Source: Actinernus sp. WN-2022
Taxonomy: Eukaryota; Cnidaria; Anthozoa; Actiniaria; Actinernidae
Length of the DNA: 64,000 bases
Assembly: GCA_030867875.1 (NCBI GenBank)
Contig: JAOWCC010001589.1
Coordinates: 84,715,537-84,779,536, forward strand
Reading direction: 5' to 3'
Below are positions 62,632-64,000 of this stretch, piece by piece. The notes beneath the pieces were generated by a model. It was not told where the DNA came from and searched no databases. It saw nothing but the letters and a program-made list of their open reading frames with translations. The position numbers and the translations under genes were made by a program. Positions within the stretch are counted from its first letter, which is position 1. Every line of letters begins with the position of its first letter.

Positions 62632-63299
62632 TAATGATGACTAATGTATAATTTACGAACCTGCCTATCCCCCATCTGGGCATACATGTACTCTACAGCA
62701 GTTGGGGCAATTGCAATGCTGGGATGGGCAGGTTTGGATTTGATAGAGGCATTAGTATTTGGATTTGATAGAGGCATTAGTATTCTATAATTGTATGCCT
62801 GATGGCCTTGACTTGCCATGATAAAATTATACAATATTTTATTGATGTGCTTGGTACGTGTCATCGTGGAAACCCTAACCCGAACCATAAAACACCCTAT
62901 AACCACTCTGAAAACAAGTTCAGTCACCTAGGCCTGGCTAGGGTTCACTACACAGGTAAACAACAAGTTCTCACTCACCTAGTGCCATGCAGGGTTCATA
63001 GGTGAATGATGAATTCTCAATAATCTATGGCTTAAAAAAAGACATTGTTTTATTTATAATAATAAGGTATAAGGTATTCATTTAAGCACAAATTCTATTT
63101 GAATATCCAAATGCGCTTCACAAGGTTATTTTTGTGAACGGACTGCTATTGTGGTGCAATGTGCTGCCGTGCAGTTTACAATCATGAGTGATTGTTAGTA
63201 ACTCAGAACCTGGCTGTTGTGTTTTGCATCGACGATAGAGGGAGCCATTACCAATGAGGTCCCCCAAGCTCAAGGCTTATGATTAAGTATTCTGTCAAA
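62632..63299. other. No gene seen; repeat pieces
   Basis: GGATTTGATAGAGGCATTAG occurs twice in tandem (about 62735 and 62760), likely the right terminus of another TGCCTCTATC-type MITE. Otherwise unremarkable. Confidence 0.4.
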
Positions 63300-63445
63300 C
63301 TGGATTGGAATTTAGGTTGTTTTTGTAGGAGGGGGGAAAACTGAAGAATCCGGAAAAAAACCTTGAAGCAGGGGTGAGATATCAACAAACTCAACTCACA
63401 TTTGATGCCATGTGTGGGAGCACTCAAACCAATCAGCCATCCTTG
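63300..63445 (-). repeat. Diverged copy of the tRNA-derived SINE
   Basis: It shares GGAATTTAG, GGAAAACTGAAGAATCCGG-like, and ATCAACAAACTCAACTCACA blocks with 5735-5938 in the same order and orientation. The tRNA-like head is too decayed to show boxes clearly. Confidence 0.6.
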
Positions 63446-63696
63446 CTTAGGGTCCCTAGGGTTCTAAGGTTAACAGTGAGTTGACCCAAGTACTTGATTC
63501 CGTAGATGCATATCTGCATTATAGACTATTCAATGGAAGTGTGCATTATTAGATACACCTGATATGCGCATCCCAATACGAGTGGTCCCTTAATATATAC
63601 ATGTAGGGGTATTCTGCGATCGGGCCACTACATCATATTTGTCCATATACCATCCTGTCTGTAGAAAATCAAAACTTACTATCTATCATGTGTAGC

Positions 63697-63947
63697 ATTA
63701 GGAGCCCATTACCAGGAGTGTACTTATGTGATGGGTAGTGCCCACAGCACAGTATACGATGTGGCTATTTATAGTATATATCATCAGGAGTCCATTACCA
63801 GGAGTGTACTTATGTGATGGGTAGTGCCCACAGCACAGTATACGATGTGGCTATTTATAGTATATATCATCAGGAGTCCATTACCAGGAGTGTACTTATG
63901 TGATGGGTAGTGCCCACAGCACAGTATACGATGTGGCTATTTATAGT
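63697..63947 (+). repeat. 86-bp tandem repeat, three copies
   Basis: Units starting at ATTACCAGGAGTGTACTTAT (63708, 63794, 63880) are nearly identical, period 86. The remainder to 64000 is unremarkable. Confidence 0.93.
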
Positions 63948-64000
63948 CACGAAGTTCTGGTATGCAATTACATTGTCTTTAGTTCTCTTGTACTTTAGTA

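Noticed and set aside
62222..62683. 153-codon minus-strand open frame
   Set aside because: It overlaps the right end and phrase repeats of the MITE at 61566-62631; no domain.

Overview
This window is animal nuclear DNA, most likely from an anthozoan cnidarian such as a stony coral. That is inferred from spliced genes with GT-AG introns, compact single-exon domains, and a dense mix of CR1-like LINEs, a Ty3/gypsy element, tRNA-derived SINEs and many small inverted-repeat DNA transposons. There is no bacterial gene organisation.

Three host loci can be supported. (1) A complete seven-exon acyl-CoA synthetase gene of the 4-coumarate-CoA-ligase/luciferase-like type runs on the + strand from about 19.4 to 44.5 kb. 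All splice phases fit and give a 542-residue protein. (2) An intronless TFIIE beta gene (GTF2E2) lies on the - strand at 59.2-60.05 kb. (3) Head-to-head with it are the first two exons (from 61.04 kb) of an unrecognised acidic protein on the + strand. A second copy of synthetase exon 6, broken by an insertion, lies at 54.8 kb.

Most of the rest is mobile or repeated DNA, much of it nested. 0.6-5.4 kb: LINE remnants carrying MITE insertions. 6.0-7.4 kb: a pogo-like MITE with two other elements inside it. 7.76-14.6 kb: a long-TIR element whose left arm holds a 5.5 kb gypsy element with identical LTRs but a broken gag-pol, itself interrupted by a 1.06 kb element. 17.0-18.6 kb: an AT-rich satellite bounded by inverted repeats. 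Intron 1 of the synthetase gene: a 1-kb palindrome with a tRNA-like centre, a helicase-fragment-bearing long-TIR element, nested TTAA-type transposons and a SWIM-family pseudogene. Intron 2: a large PIN/XPG-like pseudogene flanked by inverted repeats and split by a 1.78 kb Mutator-like element. Intron 6: about 110 copies of a 26-bp minisatellite. 48.4-50.6 kb: a LINE. 51.4-54.3 kb: about 27 copies of a 109-bp satellite with higher-order structure.

Recurring themes: (a) elements with TAGCCT termini and 9-bp target duplications, repeatedly inserted into other transposons; (b) several unrelated MITE families built from one short G-rich phrase repeated many times; (c) RecQ-like helicase exons carried in the long terminal inverted repeats. 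The PIN/XPG-like pseudogene between inverted repeats is the best candidate for an uncharacterised mobile system.
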